Assembly: GCA_030141605.1 (NCBI GenBank) | Contig: JAQGDQ010001222.1 | Span: 27,301 to 54,222, forward strand | DNA length: 26,922 nt | Direction of reading: 5' to 3' | Origin: Tubiluchus corallicola | Lineage: Eukaryota; Priapulida; Priapulimorpha; Priapulimorphida; Tubiluchidae | Shown here: one piece after another, positions 9,078-19,063 of the stretch | Layout of the letters: each line of letters opens with the position of its first letter | How positions within the stretch are numbered: the stretch's first letter is position 1 | Notes under the pieces: model-generated | What the model was told of the DNA's origin: nothing | The model's database searches: none | What the model saw: the letters and a program-made list of their open reading frames with translations, nothing else | Translations under genes and position numbers: made by a program

Positions 9078-9234
9078 CTGGATTGCATAGGAAGAGCAGG
9101 ACTGAGCCCTTGAGTCCCCAGCAGCGAGAAATCCTCTCGCAAGCTCACAAATGAGGTCAAATGCAAAGTTTTCATCTTCTATGCTGGCGTAAAATTGATG
9201 CTCCTCTTTAGGTTTAGACGTTAAGAGATCCAAC
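9078..9234 (-). CDS. ATR: ATR exon 12
   Basis: 157 nt: 1 + 52 codons. The product is LDLLTSKPKEEHQFYASIEDENFAFDLICELARGFLAAGDSRAQSCSSYAIQ. The human counterpart is LDF..TETQGKDFTFVTGVEDSSFAYGLLMELTRAYLAYADNSRAQDSAAYAIQ. The acceptor is TTTTTTAG|G and the donor CAG|GTTTGT. It joins exon 13 in phase 0 across the longest intron (4171 nt), which contains the LRR gene. Confidence 0.93.
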
Positions 9235-9395
9235 CTAAAAACAAGACAAAAATTTTGAAAAAACCCGCTTTGCATGGATAATTTTTGCACAAACAGTAGA
9301 AACAGAATGTAAAAGAATTGCGCTTTTTGCAGATTGTTTCCTAAATTATGTACAGATACACGCAGTCATTGACTTACGACCTAACCGCTGCTTAA

Positions 9396-9690
9396 AGGAA
9401 AACCGGGTGATTGTGTAAACATTAGTTCAGAATAAAGAATGCTCTAAAATATTGAAAGCTACAATAGCTTTATTTAAATCACAACTTAGATTAAATAATA
9501 ATTACCTCGGATACTCAAATTGCGTTAAACTTTCAAAGCTACGAGCGGCTCAGTAGATCTACTAAGATTGGCAGCGGCGCTTTTTGTCACATTCGCATGA
9601 CTGACAAATAAACTTTTACAGGCAAGAAAATGTATAATTTGGACAGTAAATTAAAATGAGATTGAGTCTAAAGATTCGTCCAGTCTTCCT
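9396..9690. mobile_element. TTAA-flanked MITE, 295 bp
   Basis: The ends are AGGAAAACCGGGTGATTGTG at left and, at right, ATTCGTCCAGTCTTCCT, an imperfect inverted copy. TTAA sits on both sides (9392-9395, 9691-9694). TTAA target duplication is the hallmark of piggyBac-type insertion, though the termini lack the usual CCC/GGG. There is no coding capacity. A larger related copy lies at about 24940-25757. Confidence 0.82.
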
Positions 9691-9897
9691 TTAATAAACT
9701 TATTATACAAACTGAATCACTTTTTAAACAAATAAATCACTGTCTGTGATGACGACACAACATATACAACAGCAACGCCTACAGTACAGCATCATAAAGA
9801 ACCTATGACATAGCAAAACCTGTCATAGCATACAGTTTCAACTTTGCACAAAAGTTGCTATGATGCCGTGCAGCTGGTTTTCGTGTTGCGTGTGCTG

Positions 9898-10090
9898 TCA
9901 TCGTCGTCGTCATCATCATCATCATCATTGTCATTATCAACATGATCACCATCCGATGTGGTGGGAGTGGTGTGGTTGTGTTGTGGTGTGGTGTGGCGGC
10001 TGTGGTATGGTGTGATTTGTGTGGTGTGGTGTGTTGCAGCTGGTGTGCCGTAGGTGACACTGGTGCAGTGTTGTAGGTGGGTGGTGTAAC
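9898..10090. repeat. CAT/CGT trinucleotide and GTG-rich low-complexity tract
   Basis: A (CGT)n(CAT)n run (about 9898-9941) is followed by GTGGTGTGG-rich sequence. The layout parallels 8740-9060 on the other side of exon 12, so the two may be related. The His- and Thr-rich frames in it come from composition. Confidence 0.8.
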
Positions 10091-10224
10091 GGGCGTGGGT
10101 GTGGACAATAATAAGCCTTTTCGCAATTCCACGATTGATCATGATCTTGAAAAGGTCAAAGGTTAAGCGCACCAGACAACACATTTGCGTACACTCGCAG
10201 CCCAAGCTATTGTAATACTAACAG

Positions 10225-10345
10225 TTTAACAGCAAGCTAGAACTTTACCTAGTTCATTTTTTCTTGTTCCCAAACAAGATCCTGCTAGTAAATCACTCTA
10301 CACACAGACTAATGCATAATTAAGTAAAGTCCACGTAAATTTATT
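10225..10345 (+). repeat. Direct repeat of about 115 bp, copy 1
   Basis: It shares AGCTAGAAC, CTTAGTTCATTTTT-type sequence, CACACAGACTAA and ATAATTAAGTAAAGTCCACG, in order, with 10690-10795. Low-complexity TATACTGTATTATTTATAC repeats lie between the copies. Confidence 0.85.
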
Positions 10346-10529
10346 AATTTGTACTTCAGCACAGCTTGTGCCATGTTTCTTATTTCTTGAACTACCCAAT
10401 TTTGTTCTCGAGAATAAAAAAATCTACCAGTGCCTGTTCGTTCTTTAGTTATCATTCATTTTCTGCTCACTAGATGGTAGCACTGTTTAATATGGGATTG
10501 ATTTCGAAATGCCTTTACTATTTATATGT

Positions 10530-10688
10530 TGTGCTGTCTTGTACTGTATTATTTATACTGTCGTATACTGTATTACTTATACTGTCTTATACTGTATTAT
10601 TTATATATATGGTGCTGTCTTATACTGTATTATTTATACTGTCTCATACTAATACTCTGTTATACTGTCTTACACTGTGTTATATATA
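10530..10688. repeat. Imperfect TATACTGTATTATTTATAC array
   Basis: About six to eight degenerate units of 20-25 bp (CTGTCTTATACTGTATTATT). The Leu/Tyr-rich frames here are a by-product of the repeat. Confidence 0.85.
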
Positions 10689-10689
10689 G

Positions 10690-10795
10690 TAACCAATTTA
10701 ACGGCCAGCTAGAACCTTACTTAGTTCATTTTTTTCTTCTTCTCAAGCAAGATCCCACACAGACTAACGCATAATTAAGTAAAGTCCACGTAAAA
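10690..10795 (+). repeat. Direct repeat of about 115 bp, copy 2
   Basis: This is the counterpart of 10225-10345, lacking a short CTAGTAAATCACT segment. Its boundaries are not defined by inverted repeats. Confidence 0.85.
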
Positions 10796-10999
10796 CAACT
10801 GAAGTTACTGAACTGATGCGGCAGACGGCTTTGCATTACACATGTCACGTGACGATTATAGTTTAAGACGCATTGCTGTGGTACACTTAACCCTTGCCTG
10901 CAGCAACTGCACGTGCACACAACGAAACCATGATAGAGCTCAATACATACTGGAACATTCACACTGCGTACTACTGATCGGTGCACCGCGTTTGCTTAC

Positions 11000-11157
11000 C
11001 GTCCCGGATCGATTGCCGCCAGCGCCCCCAAGCACTCGCCAAACAAACTACGAGCTTCGGCATTCGACTCCCGGCAGCCGTCCAGCAAAGTCGACACGAG
11101 TTTGGACACGACTGGGCTGACGATTTCGTGCGCCACCACCAGCTCATGTATGGTAGC
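11000..11157 (-). CDS. ATR: ATR exon 11
   Basis: 158 nt: 52 codons + 2. The product is ATIHELVVAHEIVSPVVSKLVSTLLDGCRESNAEARSLFGECLGALAAIDPG. It matches human IISQLVTVLLKGCQDANSQARLLCGECLGELGAIDPG, one of the best-conserved stretches in the window. The acceptor is CGCTTTTAG|GCT and the donor CG|GTAAGC. The split codon with exon 12 is R. Confidence 0.94.
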
Positions 11158-11371
11158 CTAAAAGCGAAAAACAATGTGAAATGGACAACCAAAGCATAGA
11201 ACAGAAATGTCTTTACAACTAAATATAAAAACTTATATAAATATAAAAAGCATAAAAAACACAGGCAGATCTTTCAGACTTAACCCATTCGCACCTTATT
11301 TTTAGTTTCAGCATAGTGTACATTCTAAGTGAAACAGCGAAGAAAGTAACCATAGCAACCGGAGTGCAAAC

Positions 11372-11489
11372 CTGATTATTCTGCAACAGAGATTTCAAGC
11401 GATTTAAATAATGCACCCTGACCTCCACGCTCTCGTGACCTACACCATTCAGGCACCGTTGCACCAGGGTGTTGAAATCTGCTTGTTGC
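11372..11489 (-). CDS. ATR: ATR exon 10 (HEAT repeat)
   Basis: 118 nt: 1 + 39 codons. The product is QQADFNTLVQRCLNGVGHESVEVRVHYLNRLKSLLQNNQ; the split first codon is W. It matches human TTLQLSMKAIQHENVDVRIHALTSLKETLYKNQ, an unmistakable HEAT-repeat pattern. The acceptor is TTGTTTAG|G and the donor CAG|GTTTGC. Confidence 0.9.
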
Positions 11490-11513
11490 CTAAACAATTA
11501 AAACTATTAGGAG

Positions 11514-11820
11514 GACGACGACGACGACGATGATGATGGTGACGATGATGATGGTGATGATGATGATGTATGTTTTCGTTCAATATTTTAAATAGTTGAT
11601 TGTTTTGACATGCAGTTTAAAATTGAGTCGATTTTGCTTTAAATAATTATACCTAAAATGTACTTTCTGCATTGACAAAGATTGTAGTGTTAAGCTATGA
11701 ACTTTATACTAAATGTCTGTGGAAAAATTAGTACTATGTCAGTGTAACGTGCTACTACTTTACTAACGCGACGACGACGACGATGACGATAATGACAATA
11801 ACGTGACATTTATAAAAACA

Positions 11821-11856
<36 letters not shown>

Positions 11857-12292
11857 ATGATGATAATGATGATGATAATGACAATAACATGGCATTTATA
11901 AAAACGATGTTGATGATGATGATGATGATGATGAGGATGATAATGACAATAATGATGATGTTATGATGAAGATGATGATGATGATGATAGTGGTGGTGGT
12001 GACTGATGATGATGATGACGACGACGACGACGATGGTGATGATGATGTATGTTTTCGTTCAATATTTTAAATAGTTGATTGTTTTGACCTGCAGTTTAAA
12101 ATTGAGTCAATTTTGCTTTAAATAATTTTACCTAAATGTACTTTCTGCATTGACAAAGATTGTAATGTTAAGCTATGAACTTTAAACTAAATGTCTGTGG
12201 AAAAATTAGTACTATGTCAGTGTAACGTGCTACTACTTTACTAACGCGACGACGATGACGATAATGACAATAACGTGACATTTATAAAAACA

Positions 12293-12330
<38 letters not shown>

Positions 12331-12359
12331 AATGACAATAACATGGCATTTATAAAAAC

Positions 12360-12400
<41 letters not shown>

Positions 12401-12512
12401 CGATAATGATGTTGTTATGATGAAGATGATGATGATGATGATAGTGGTGGTGGTGACTGATGATGATGATGATGATGATGACGACGATGATGGTGATGAT
12501 GATGATGATGAT
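11514..12512. repeat. 479-bp tandem duplication with embedded GAT/GAC arrays
   Basis: TGTATGTTTTCGTTCAATAT starts at 11567, 12046 and 12512 (periods 479 and 466), followed by the same 190-bp unique segment in the first two copies. GAT and GAC trinucleotide runs of differing length separate them, and the third copy breaks off after about 70 bp. It lies in intron 9. Confidence 0.95.
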
Positions 12513-12685
12513 GTATGTTTTCGTTCAATATTTTAAATGGTAGATTGTTTTGACCTGCAGTTTAAAATTGAGTCCGGTTTTGATTTAATGATTTTCGGTA
12601 TGTTTATTATGTACCAATAGCACATAGATCACTGTATCAGCTAAAACTAAACAATGTTGACAACTTAATGCATTAATCCGCCTAC

Positions 12686-12907
12686 CAGAAGTTTTCCTTG
12701 TGACCCTTCAAGACAGCTTGGACGCCGCTGAGTTCCGGCACATCCGGAATGAAATCCAGGTCGTGGAAATGCTCCGACAACTCCCTCTCGTTCTCCACGA
12801 CGAGAAAGTTGAATATGTCCGCCACCTCTCTCGGTTGCGCGCCGAGCAGCGGCAGGAGAATCAACACGATCTGACCGATCAGGGGGCCAAGAGCGGCAAG
12901 CTTGACG
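12686..12907 (-). CDS. ATR: ATR exon 9 (end of UME domain and beyond)
   Basis: 222 nt: 1 + 73 codons + 2. The product is VKLAALGPLIGQIVLILLPLLGAQPREVADIFNFLVVEN...HFHDLDFIPDVPELSGVQAVLKGHKENF. The human counterpart is LLSHVIVALLPLIHIQPKETAAIFHYLIIEN..FLHEIYFLPDHPELKKIKAVLQEYRKE. The acceptor is CGAATTTCAG|C and the donor TG|GTAGGC. Confidence 0.92.
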
Positions 12908-13239
12908 CTGAAATTCGGGCAAAAAGAGCAAGATTGGCAAGACTCGCTAAAATGAAAGCAACATGCAAAAAGTTGAGACTTCATAAATGAATAATATAGC
13001 ATTCACACACTGTTGCATTGCATACAGGGCTTGCGTTGGCAGTAACGCGTACAAAATTAGTGAATTTAAACTCCCGTGTTAATTGTTAAGCGTGGCCATT
13101 TTAATGGTAAGTCGTTTGAAACAAGTTAAGATATGAATGGGTAAAGTTTGAGAAAATGATCGTAGCATACATTTCACAAAACCAAGCAAAAGTATCTTGT
13201 AAATAAAATACTTTTTCGATGAGTCAGTGGTGCACACTG

Positions 13240-15351
13240 GGGATCTGCTTATTCATTACCTATTTGGCTTTTTGTAAATACATAATTAGCACATAACTTA
13301 CTGTATCAATTTCTTTTCTACTGATCTGCTTATTCATTACCTATTTGGCTTTTTGAAAATACATAATTAGTGCATAATTTACTGTATCAATTTCTTTTCT
13401 GCTGGTCGGCTTATTCATTACTTATTTGGCTTTTGTAAATACATAATTAGTGCATAATTTACTGTATCAATTTCTTTTCTGCTGGTCTGCTTATTCATTA
13501 CCTATTTGGCTTTTTGTAAATACATAATTAGTGCATAATTTACTGTATCAATTTCTTTACTGGTCTGCTTATTCATTACCTATTTGGTTTTTTGTAAATA
13601 CATAATTAGTGCGTAATTTACTGTATCAATTTCTTTTCTGCTGGTCGGCTTATTCATTACTTATTTGGCTTTTGTAAATACATAATTAGTGCATAATTTA
13701 CTGTATAAATTTCTTTTCTGCTGGTCGGCTTATTCATTACCTATTTGGCTTTTTGTAAATACATAATTAGTGCATAATTTACTGTATCAATTTCTTTACT
13801 GGTCTGCTTATTCATTACCTATTTGGCTTTTTGTAAATACATAATTAGTGCATAATTTACTGTATCAATTTCTTTTCTACTGGTCTGCTTATTCATTACC
13901 TATTTGGCTTTTTGTAAATACATAATTAGTGCATAATTTACTGTATCAATTTCTTTTCTACTGGTCTGCTTAATCATTACCTATTTGGCTTTTTGTAAAT
14001 ACATAATTAGTGCATAATTTACTGTATCAATTTCTTTTCTACTGGTCTGCTTATTCATTACCTATTTGGCTTTTTGTAAATACATAATTAGTGCATAATT
14101 TACTGTATCAATTTCTTTACTGGTCTGCTTATTCATTACCTATTTGGTTTTTTGTAAATACATAATTAGTGCATAATTTACTGTATCAATTTCTTTACTG
14201 GTCTGCTTATTCATTACCTATTTGGCTTTTTGTAAATACATAATTAGTGCATAATTTACTGTATCAATTTCTTTTCTACTGGTCTGCTTATTCATTACCT
14301 ATTTGGCTTTTTGTAAATACATAATTAGTGCATAATTTACTGTATCAATTTCTTTTCTACTGGTCTGCTTAATCATAACCTATTTGGCTTTTTGTAAATA
14401 CATAATTAGTGCATAATTTACTGTATCAATTTCTTTTCTACTGGTCTGCTTATTCATTACCTATTTGGCTTTTTGTAAATACATAATTAGTGCATAATTT
14501 ACTGTATCAATTTCTTTTCTTCAGGTCTGCTTATTCATTACCTGTTTGGCTTTTGTAAATACATAATTAGTGCATAATTTACTGTATCAATTTCTTTTCT
14601 ACTGGTCTGCTTATTCATTACCTATTTGGCTTTTTGTAAATACATAATTAGTGCATAATTTACTGTATCAATTTCTTTTCTACTGGTCTGCTTATTCATT
14701 ACCTATTTGGCTTTTGTAAATACATAATTAGTGCATAATTTACTGTATCAATTTCTTTACTGGTCTGCTTATTCATTACCTATTTGGCTTTTTGTAAATA
14801 CATAATTAGGGCATAATTTACTGTATCAATTTCTTTTCTACTGGTCTGCTTATTCATTACCTATTTGGCTTCTGTTAAATACATAATTAGTGCATAATTT
14901 ACTGTATCAATTTCTTTACTGGTCTGCTTATTCATTACCTATTTGGTTTTTTGTAAATACATAATTAGTGCATAATTTACTGTATCAATTTCTTTACTGG
15001 TCTGCTTATTCATTACCTATTTGGCTTTTTGTAAATACATAATTAGTGCATAATTTACTGTATCAATTTCTTTACTGGTCTGCTTATTCATTACCTATTT
15101 GGCTTTTTGTAAATACATAATTAGTGCATAATTTACTGTATCAATTTCTTTACTGGTCTGCTTATTCATTACCTATTTGGCTTTTTGTAAATACATAATT
15201 AGTGCATAATTTACTGTATCAATTTCTTTCCTACTGGTCTGCTTATTCATTACCTATTTGGCTTCTGTTAAATACATAATTAGTGCATAATTTACTGTAT
15301 CAATTTCTTTTCTGCAGGTCTGCTTAATCATTACCCATTTGGCTTTTTGTA
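13240..15351. repeat. 76/81-bp minisatellite, about 27 units
   Basis: The unit contains TGCTTATTCATTACCTATTT, GGCTTTTTGTAAATACATAA, TTAGTGCATAATTTACTGTA and TCAATTTCTTTTCTACTGG. Two length forms mix through the array, differing by presence or absence of 5 bp before CTGG. It occupies most of intron 8. On the ATR sense strand each unit carries AAATAGGTAATG, which is weakly donor-like. Confidence 0.97.
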
Positions 15352-15700
15352 GAATCGGAGCTGCACAAGCTAGAGGGCGAAGGAGGTCAAGGGACCCAAC
15401 GGCCATGTGTAGAGGAGTAAACATTTAAAATCAGGAGTGGAGCCCCGAAGGCGGACCAGTGCAGCATGCTCACTGACTCCTGAGGCCAACCTGGTGCCAA
15501 ACGTATCGTGCCGCTTTCCTTTGGACTACACCAGGGAGGAAGAGAGGGGGTTCCTGTTGTCTGGGCAGCTCAGGATCTCCATACACCTTGCCCAGGCGTG
15601 CGCCCTGAAGACATTCAAGGAACGGACTGCTCAGCCACAGTCGACGCTGCGGCTCCATCAATGTGATCAATAACTGACTCTCTTGGAGCACATTCCGTTG
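15352..15700. other. GC-richer unidentified insert
   Basis: It is clearly richer in G+C than its surroundings and starts exactly where the 81-bp array stops. Both strands have open frames (plus 15437-15673, minus 15730-15470), but neither matches ATR or a family I know. It could be a fragment of a mobile element or of a processed transcript. It ends about 60 bp below the exon-8 donor. Confidence 0.5.
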
Positions 15701-15757
15701 TCTTCCGAGACAAAAGGAAGCCAACAACAAACCGCATGTGAACAGTGCTTAACTTAC

Positions 15758-15915
15758 TTGTGCACGAATGTACACCAGGCTTTACAAGAAGACAAAGTGA
15801 AGCCTGGTTCCTTGTACTTCATGGAATGCCTGAGCGTGGCCATGACTTTCATGCGAATAGGGGTGATGTGTTTGGGCCCCATCAATCGCATCCAAGCTTC
15901 CAAGCTGTCCAAAGC
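15758..15915 (-). CDS. ATR: ATR exon 8 (UME domain)
   Basis: 158 nt: 52 codons + 2. The product is ALDSLEAWMRLMGPKHITPIRMKVMATLRHSMKYK...SSCKAWCTFVH. It matches human LMKLMGPKHVSSVRVKMMTTLRTGLRFK...CRAWDCFVR, the core of the UME domain (an ATR/Mec1/Rad3-family HEAT-like domain). The acceptor is GTTTTCTAG|GCT and the donor AA|GTAAGT is a strong consensus site. Confidence 0.93.
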
Positions 15916-16092
15916 CTAGAAAACAAATGGCAGTATATCAATTAGTAGTAAAATAACCAAGCAATTAATTATTGAAATTGATATTGTTTAATTAATAAAC
16001 TTTTTAATGTTAATTTCGAAAATGTTAAATAATGATTGAATGAACCCGCTATGTTATAATTTTGAAAATCAAACTTGAAGAAACAAAGAAAG

Positions 16093-16496
16093 TGCAAAAA
16101 ATTCTGGGATGCAATTTTGTGACTGAAAACATCAATTACCTTGTTTCATACATAATTTAAAATATCCAACTATCAAGGATACATGATGCCTAATTGTCTC
16201 AAAAACGCCCAAGTACTGGCCGCTCCTATGCAAAAGTATATAAAAACCGTCTGCAATTGACTCAAATAACTCTGCACAATTGATTCTATATTTTTATACA
16301 TAGAGATATACACGTGGTTACACTGATGTACGAGATGTAAACAAAGTGACGGCCTGCCAACTAGCGGTCAGCTTGTAAAATAATGTACTGGGTAAGTAAA
16401 AATTTTCTCAACGAATTTACCCGATTTACAAAAATGGCACTACTGGTCTTCCAAAAACTCGGAATTCCGCGTATTTGCGGAAATTTCTCATCCCTG
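16093..16496 (+). mobile_element. CAGGGATGAGA-type MITE, right part
   Basis: It matches about 20845-21248 over its right 400 bp (AACTATCAAGGATACATGAT, CTGGCCGCTCCTATGC, GACGGCCTGCCA) and ends TCTCATCCCTG. The left terminus is missing and the start is rearranged. It lies just downstream of exon 7 in sense orientation. Confidence 0.85.
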
Positions 16497-16597
16497 GATG
16501 GATGATTCGCATGTAAACAATACAGTATCATTTTTAAATAAATTCATATCATTAATAATATCATTCGTATCATTTTACAACTCTGTAATGAACTTGC

Positions 16598-16762
16598 CAA
16601 TTTTTTCTCGTCTATGGAGCGCATGGAGTTGAGGAGATGAGCGTCAAAAAACGCGAGAAATCCCAAAAGCCTCGGCTGCAAGAATTCCGCCATCTCTTCC
16701 TCGCTGATTATTTGCTGCGGCGTTTTATCCTTTTCGGCCAACATCACCAAACCATTGAACAC
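16598..16762 (-). CDS. ATR: ATR exon 7 (start of UME domain), GC donor
   Basis: 165 nt, 55 codons in phase 0-0. The product is VFNGLVMLAEK...IISEEEMAEFLQPRLLGFLAFFDAHLLN...SIDEKKL. The human counterpart is VFNGLSILA...IISPELMADYLQPKLLGILAFF and GIEDKKM. The acceptor is ACTGTCTAG|GTG. The donor is a non-canonical TTG|GCAAGT. It is the only junction giving DEKKL-ALDSLEAWMRLMGPKH against human EDKKM-ALNSLMSLMKLMGPKH; using the GT two bases further would lose frame. Halves of the CAGGGATGAGA-ended MITE flank the exon on both sides. Confidence 0.92.
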
Positions 16763-16805
16763 CTAGACAGTAGGGAAAAGAAAGATACGGATGACATCTA
16801 GAAAT

Positions 16806-16965
16806 CAGGGATGAGAATGACAAATTGCAAAAACAGGCCGGGGGTTTGAAGCCAGCAACAAATTGCAATTTTGTGACCATAGAGAGCCTCTAAGTGGACT
16901 TGAAGTATCAACTTGTTTCATGCATAATTTAAAATACCTTAATATCAAGGATACATGACACCTAT
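16806..16965 (+). mobile_element. CAGGGATGAGA-type MITE, left part
   Basis: It begins CAGGGATGAGA and follows the 20724 copy through AACAAATTGCAATTTTGTG and TCAAGGATACATGA, with an internal deletion, then stops. It lies just upstream of exon 7 in sense orientation. Confidence 0.85.
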
Positions 16966-17375
16966 GATCGTGAAGCTTCAAAAAATTAACAAATTTTATT
17001 TTGCATATGTTTTGTTGCCTATATTTCATAAATTCTAAAATAAAAGTTGGTTTTATTCAAATGACACTTTGTTATTTCGGTTGTTTGCGTCTGGAGGCCT
17101 CAAAGCTTCACATTTGTATGAGTAATGAAGATGTGCCGCATTGCCATAAAAGGCATGCTATAAATCGTGCAGATTATTAAATAAACGATATTTATGCTAT
17201 ATTTGACTATTATAGTCAAAATTTTTCAGCAATTTTTAATATCTAGGAGATAAAAGGGAAGATGGATAAATACCTACTGAAAAATGCTAATGAAAGTTTC
17301 GGTTGCAATTTCGACGAAAACAAGGTTCAACCCCGAAAATTTTTCACAACGAATTTATGCAAGTAAACAGTTAAA
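16966..17375. other. Intron 6 sequence, nothing recognised
   Basis: AT-rich sequence without repeats or coding similarity that I can see. Confidence 0.6.
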
Positions 17376-18370
17376 GTATACCTGCTTATAATGTTTAGAC
17401 AGGTAGAACATATGTGTTTACAATGTGTAGACAGGTAAAGTATACCTGCTTATAATGTGTAGACAGGTAGAACATACCTGCTTATAATGTGTAAACAGTT
17501 AAAGCATACCTGTTTATAATGTGTATACAGGTAGAACATACCTGTTTATAAAGTGTAGACAGGTAAAGCATACCTGCTTATAGTGTGTAAACAGTCAAAG
17601 CATACTTGTTTATAAAGTGTATACAGGTAGAACATACTTGTTTATAAAGTGAAGACAGGTAGAACATGCTTGCTTATAATGTGTAGACGGGTAGAACATA
17701 TGTGTTTATAATGTGTAGACAGGTAGAACATACCTGTTTATAAAGTGTAGATAGGTAAAGCATGCTTGCTTATAATGTGTAGACAGGTAGAGCATACCTG
17801 CTTATAGTGTGTAAACAGTTAAAGCATACCTGCTTATAATGTGCAGACAGGTAAAGTATACCTGCTGATAATGTGTAGGCAGGTAGAGAATACCTGCTCA
17901 TAATGTGTAGACAGGTAGAACATATGTGTTTACATTGTGTAGACAGGTAGAACATAACTGTTATTAAAGCGTAGACAGATAAAGCATACCTGCTTATAAT
18001 GCGTAGACAGGTAAAGTATACCTGCTGATAATGTGTAGACAATGTAGAACATATGTGTTTACAATGTGTAGACAGGTAGAACATACCTGTTATTAAAGCA
18101 TAGACAGCTAAAGCATAGCTGCTTATAATGCGTAGACAGGTAAAGTATACCTGCTGATAATGTGAAGACAGGTAGAACATACCTGTTATTAAAGCGTAGG
18201 CAGATAAAGCATACCTGCTTATAATACGTAGACAGGTAGAGCATACCTGCTTATAATGCGTAGACAGGTAGAACATATGTGTTTACAATGTGTAGACAGT
18301 AGAACATATCTGTTATTAAAGCGAGACTGATAAAGCATACCTGCTTATAATGCGTAGACAGGTAGAGCAA
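17376..18370 (-). repeat. 32-bp minisatellite built from exon-6 3' end and its 5' splice site
   Basis: About 31 units of 32 bp. On the ATR sense strand each reads CTACCTGTCTAC, CATTATAAGCAG, GTATGCTTTA. The exon itself ends CTCTACCTGTCTACGCATTA then TAAGCAG, followed by donor GTATGC, so the first unit (about 18341-18370) is the coding exon end. By hand I count 18 further units that keep CAGGTAT; others have decayed to CATATG, AGTTATG or CAAGTATG. Three units (96 bp) give a 32-residue frame with YLSTHYKQ, open for 168 codons (18276-17770). Confidence 0.95.
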
Positions 18371-18538
18371 CACCTCGTTAAGCATGTCCTGATAATGCAG
18401 CCTCATCAATTTTCCCAGATCCAGTTCCGTCTCTTTCTGAACGTAGACGAGCACGTCCTTCAAGTTGACGTCCGATCGCACTCGTACCAGATAGGAGAAA
18501 ATGTAAGCAAAGTTCACAGCCAACATTTGCTTTTTAGC
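18341..18538 (-). CDS. ATR: ATR exon 6 (HEAT region); 3' end seeds a minisatellite
   Basis: 198 nt, 66 codons in phase 0-0. The product is AKKQMLAVNFAYIFSYLV...YVQKETELDLGKLMRLHYQDMLNEVLLYLSTHYKQ. It matches human NNFKYIFSHLV, LKNETEIELGSLLRQDFQGLHNELLL and EHYQQ, and the final HYKQ joins VFNG of exon 7. The acceptor is CTTTACAG|GCT and the donor CAG|GTATGC. The last 30 or so bases with the donor are repeated in tandem through intron 6 (17376-18370). Intron sequence 14 nt upstream of the acceptor is shared, inverted, with 26374-26445. Confidence 0.92.
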
Positions 18539-18552
18539 CTGTAAAGTGTGAC

Positions 18553-18624
18553 GAAAATGTCCAGGTGTATAAACTTCTATACTTAGCAAATGTACATATT
18601 ACTTGACGTCTCTTACTCTCTCTC
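18553..18624 (+). repeat. 72-bp repeat, inverted partner of 26374-26445
   Basis: GAAAATGTCCAGGTGTATAA, ACTTCTATACTTAGCAAATG and ACATATTACTTGACGTCTCT run into a TC microsatellite. The same sequence lies on the opposite strand at 26374-26445, also joined to a GA/TC tract. Probably a mobile element with a microsatellite tail. Confidence 0.88.
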
Positions 18625-18806
18625 TTTTCCCTCTTCCCTCCTCTCTCTCTCTCTCTCTCTCTCCACCCTTTCCCATTGCTCTACACCCAAACACGTAACG
18701 TTCACGCTGTATCTTCAACACCAAAGATAAACTTGTAAACTCATTACGAATGTTAAATGTTGAACGAAAACAAATCGACACCCGCAACCCAAACACTCAC
18801 CAAATC

Positions 18807-18853
<47 letters not shown>

Positions 18854-18928
18854 TATTTATCTCTCTTCCCTCGCCCTCTCTTTCTCTTCCTCTCTTTATC
18901 TCTCTACCACTCTCTCTCTCTCCCTGAT

Positions 18929-19015
<87 letters not shown>

Positions 19016-19016
19016 C
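18618..19016. repeat. TC microsatellites in intron 5
   Basis: Three (TC)n tracts (about 18618-18662, 18806-18851 and 18901-19016) are separated by pyrimidine-rich spacer. The longest ends about 50 bp below the exon-5 donor. On the ATR sense strand they are GA tracts. Confidence 0.97.
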
Positions 19017-19063
19017 CTCTCCCTCCCACTGAAACTATTTGTTGCCATGAAACTATTTCTTAC

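Noticed and set aside
9803-10205. His/Thr-rich proteins over the GTG/CAT tract
   Set aside because: Low-complexity composition on the minus strand with no splice or family support.
12700-12990. Plus-strand coiled-coil-like frame at 12700-12990
   Set aside because: It is the antisense shadow of ATR exon 9, whose match to ATR is clear.
17770-18276. Independent gene encoding a 168-residue YLSTHYKQ repeat protein
   Set aside because: It is the exon-6-derived 32-bp array on the ATR sense strand. At most it could be translated as part of ATR transcripts.
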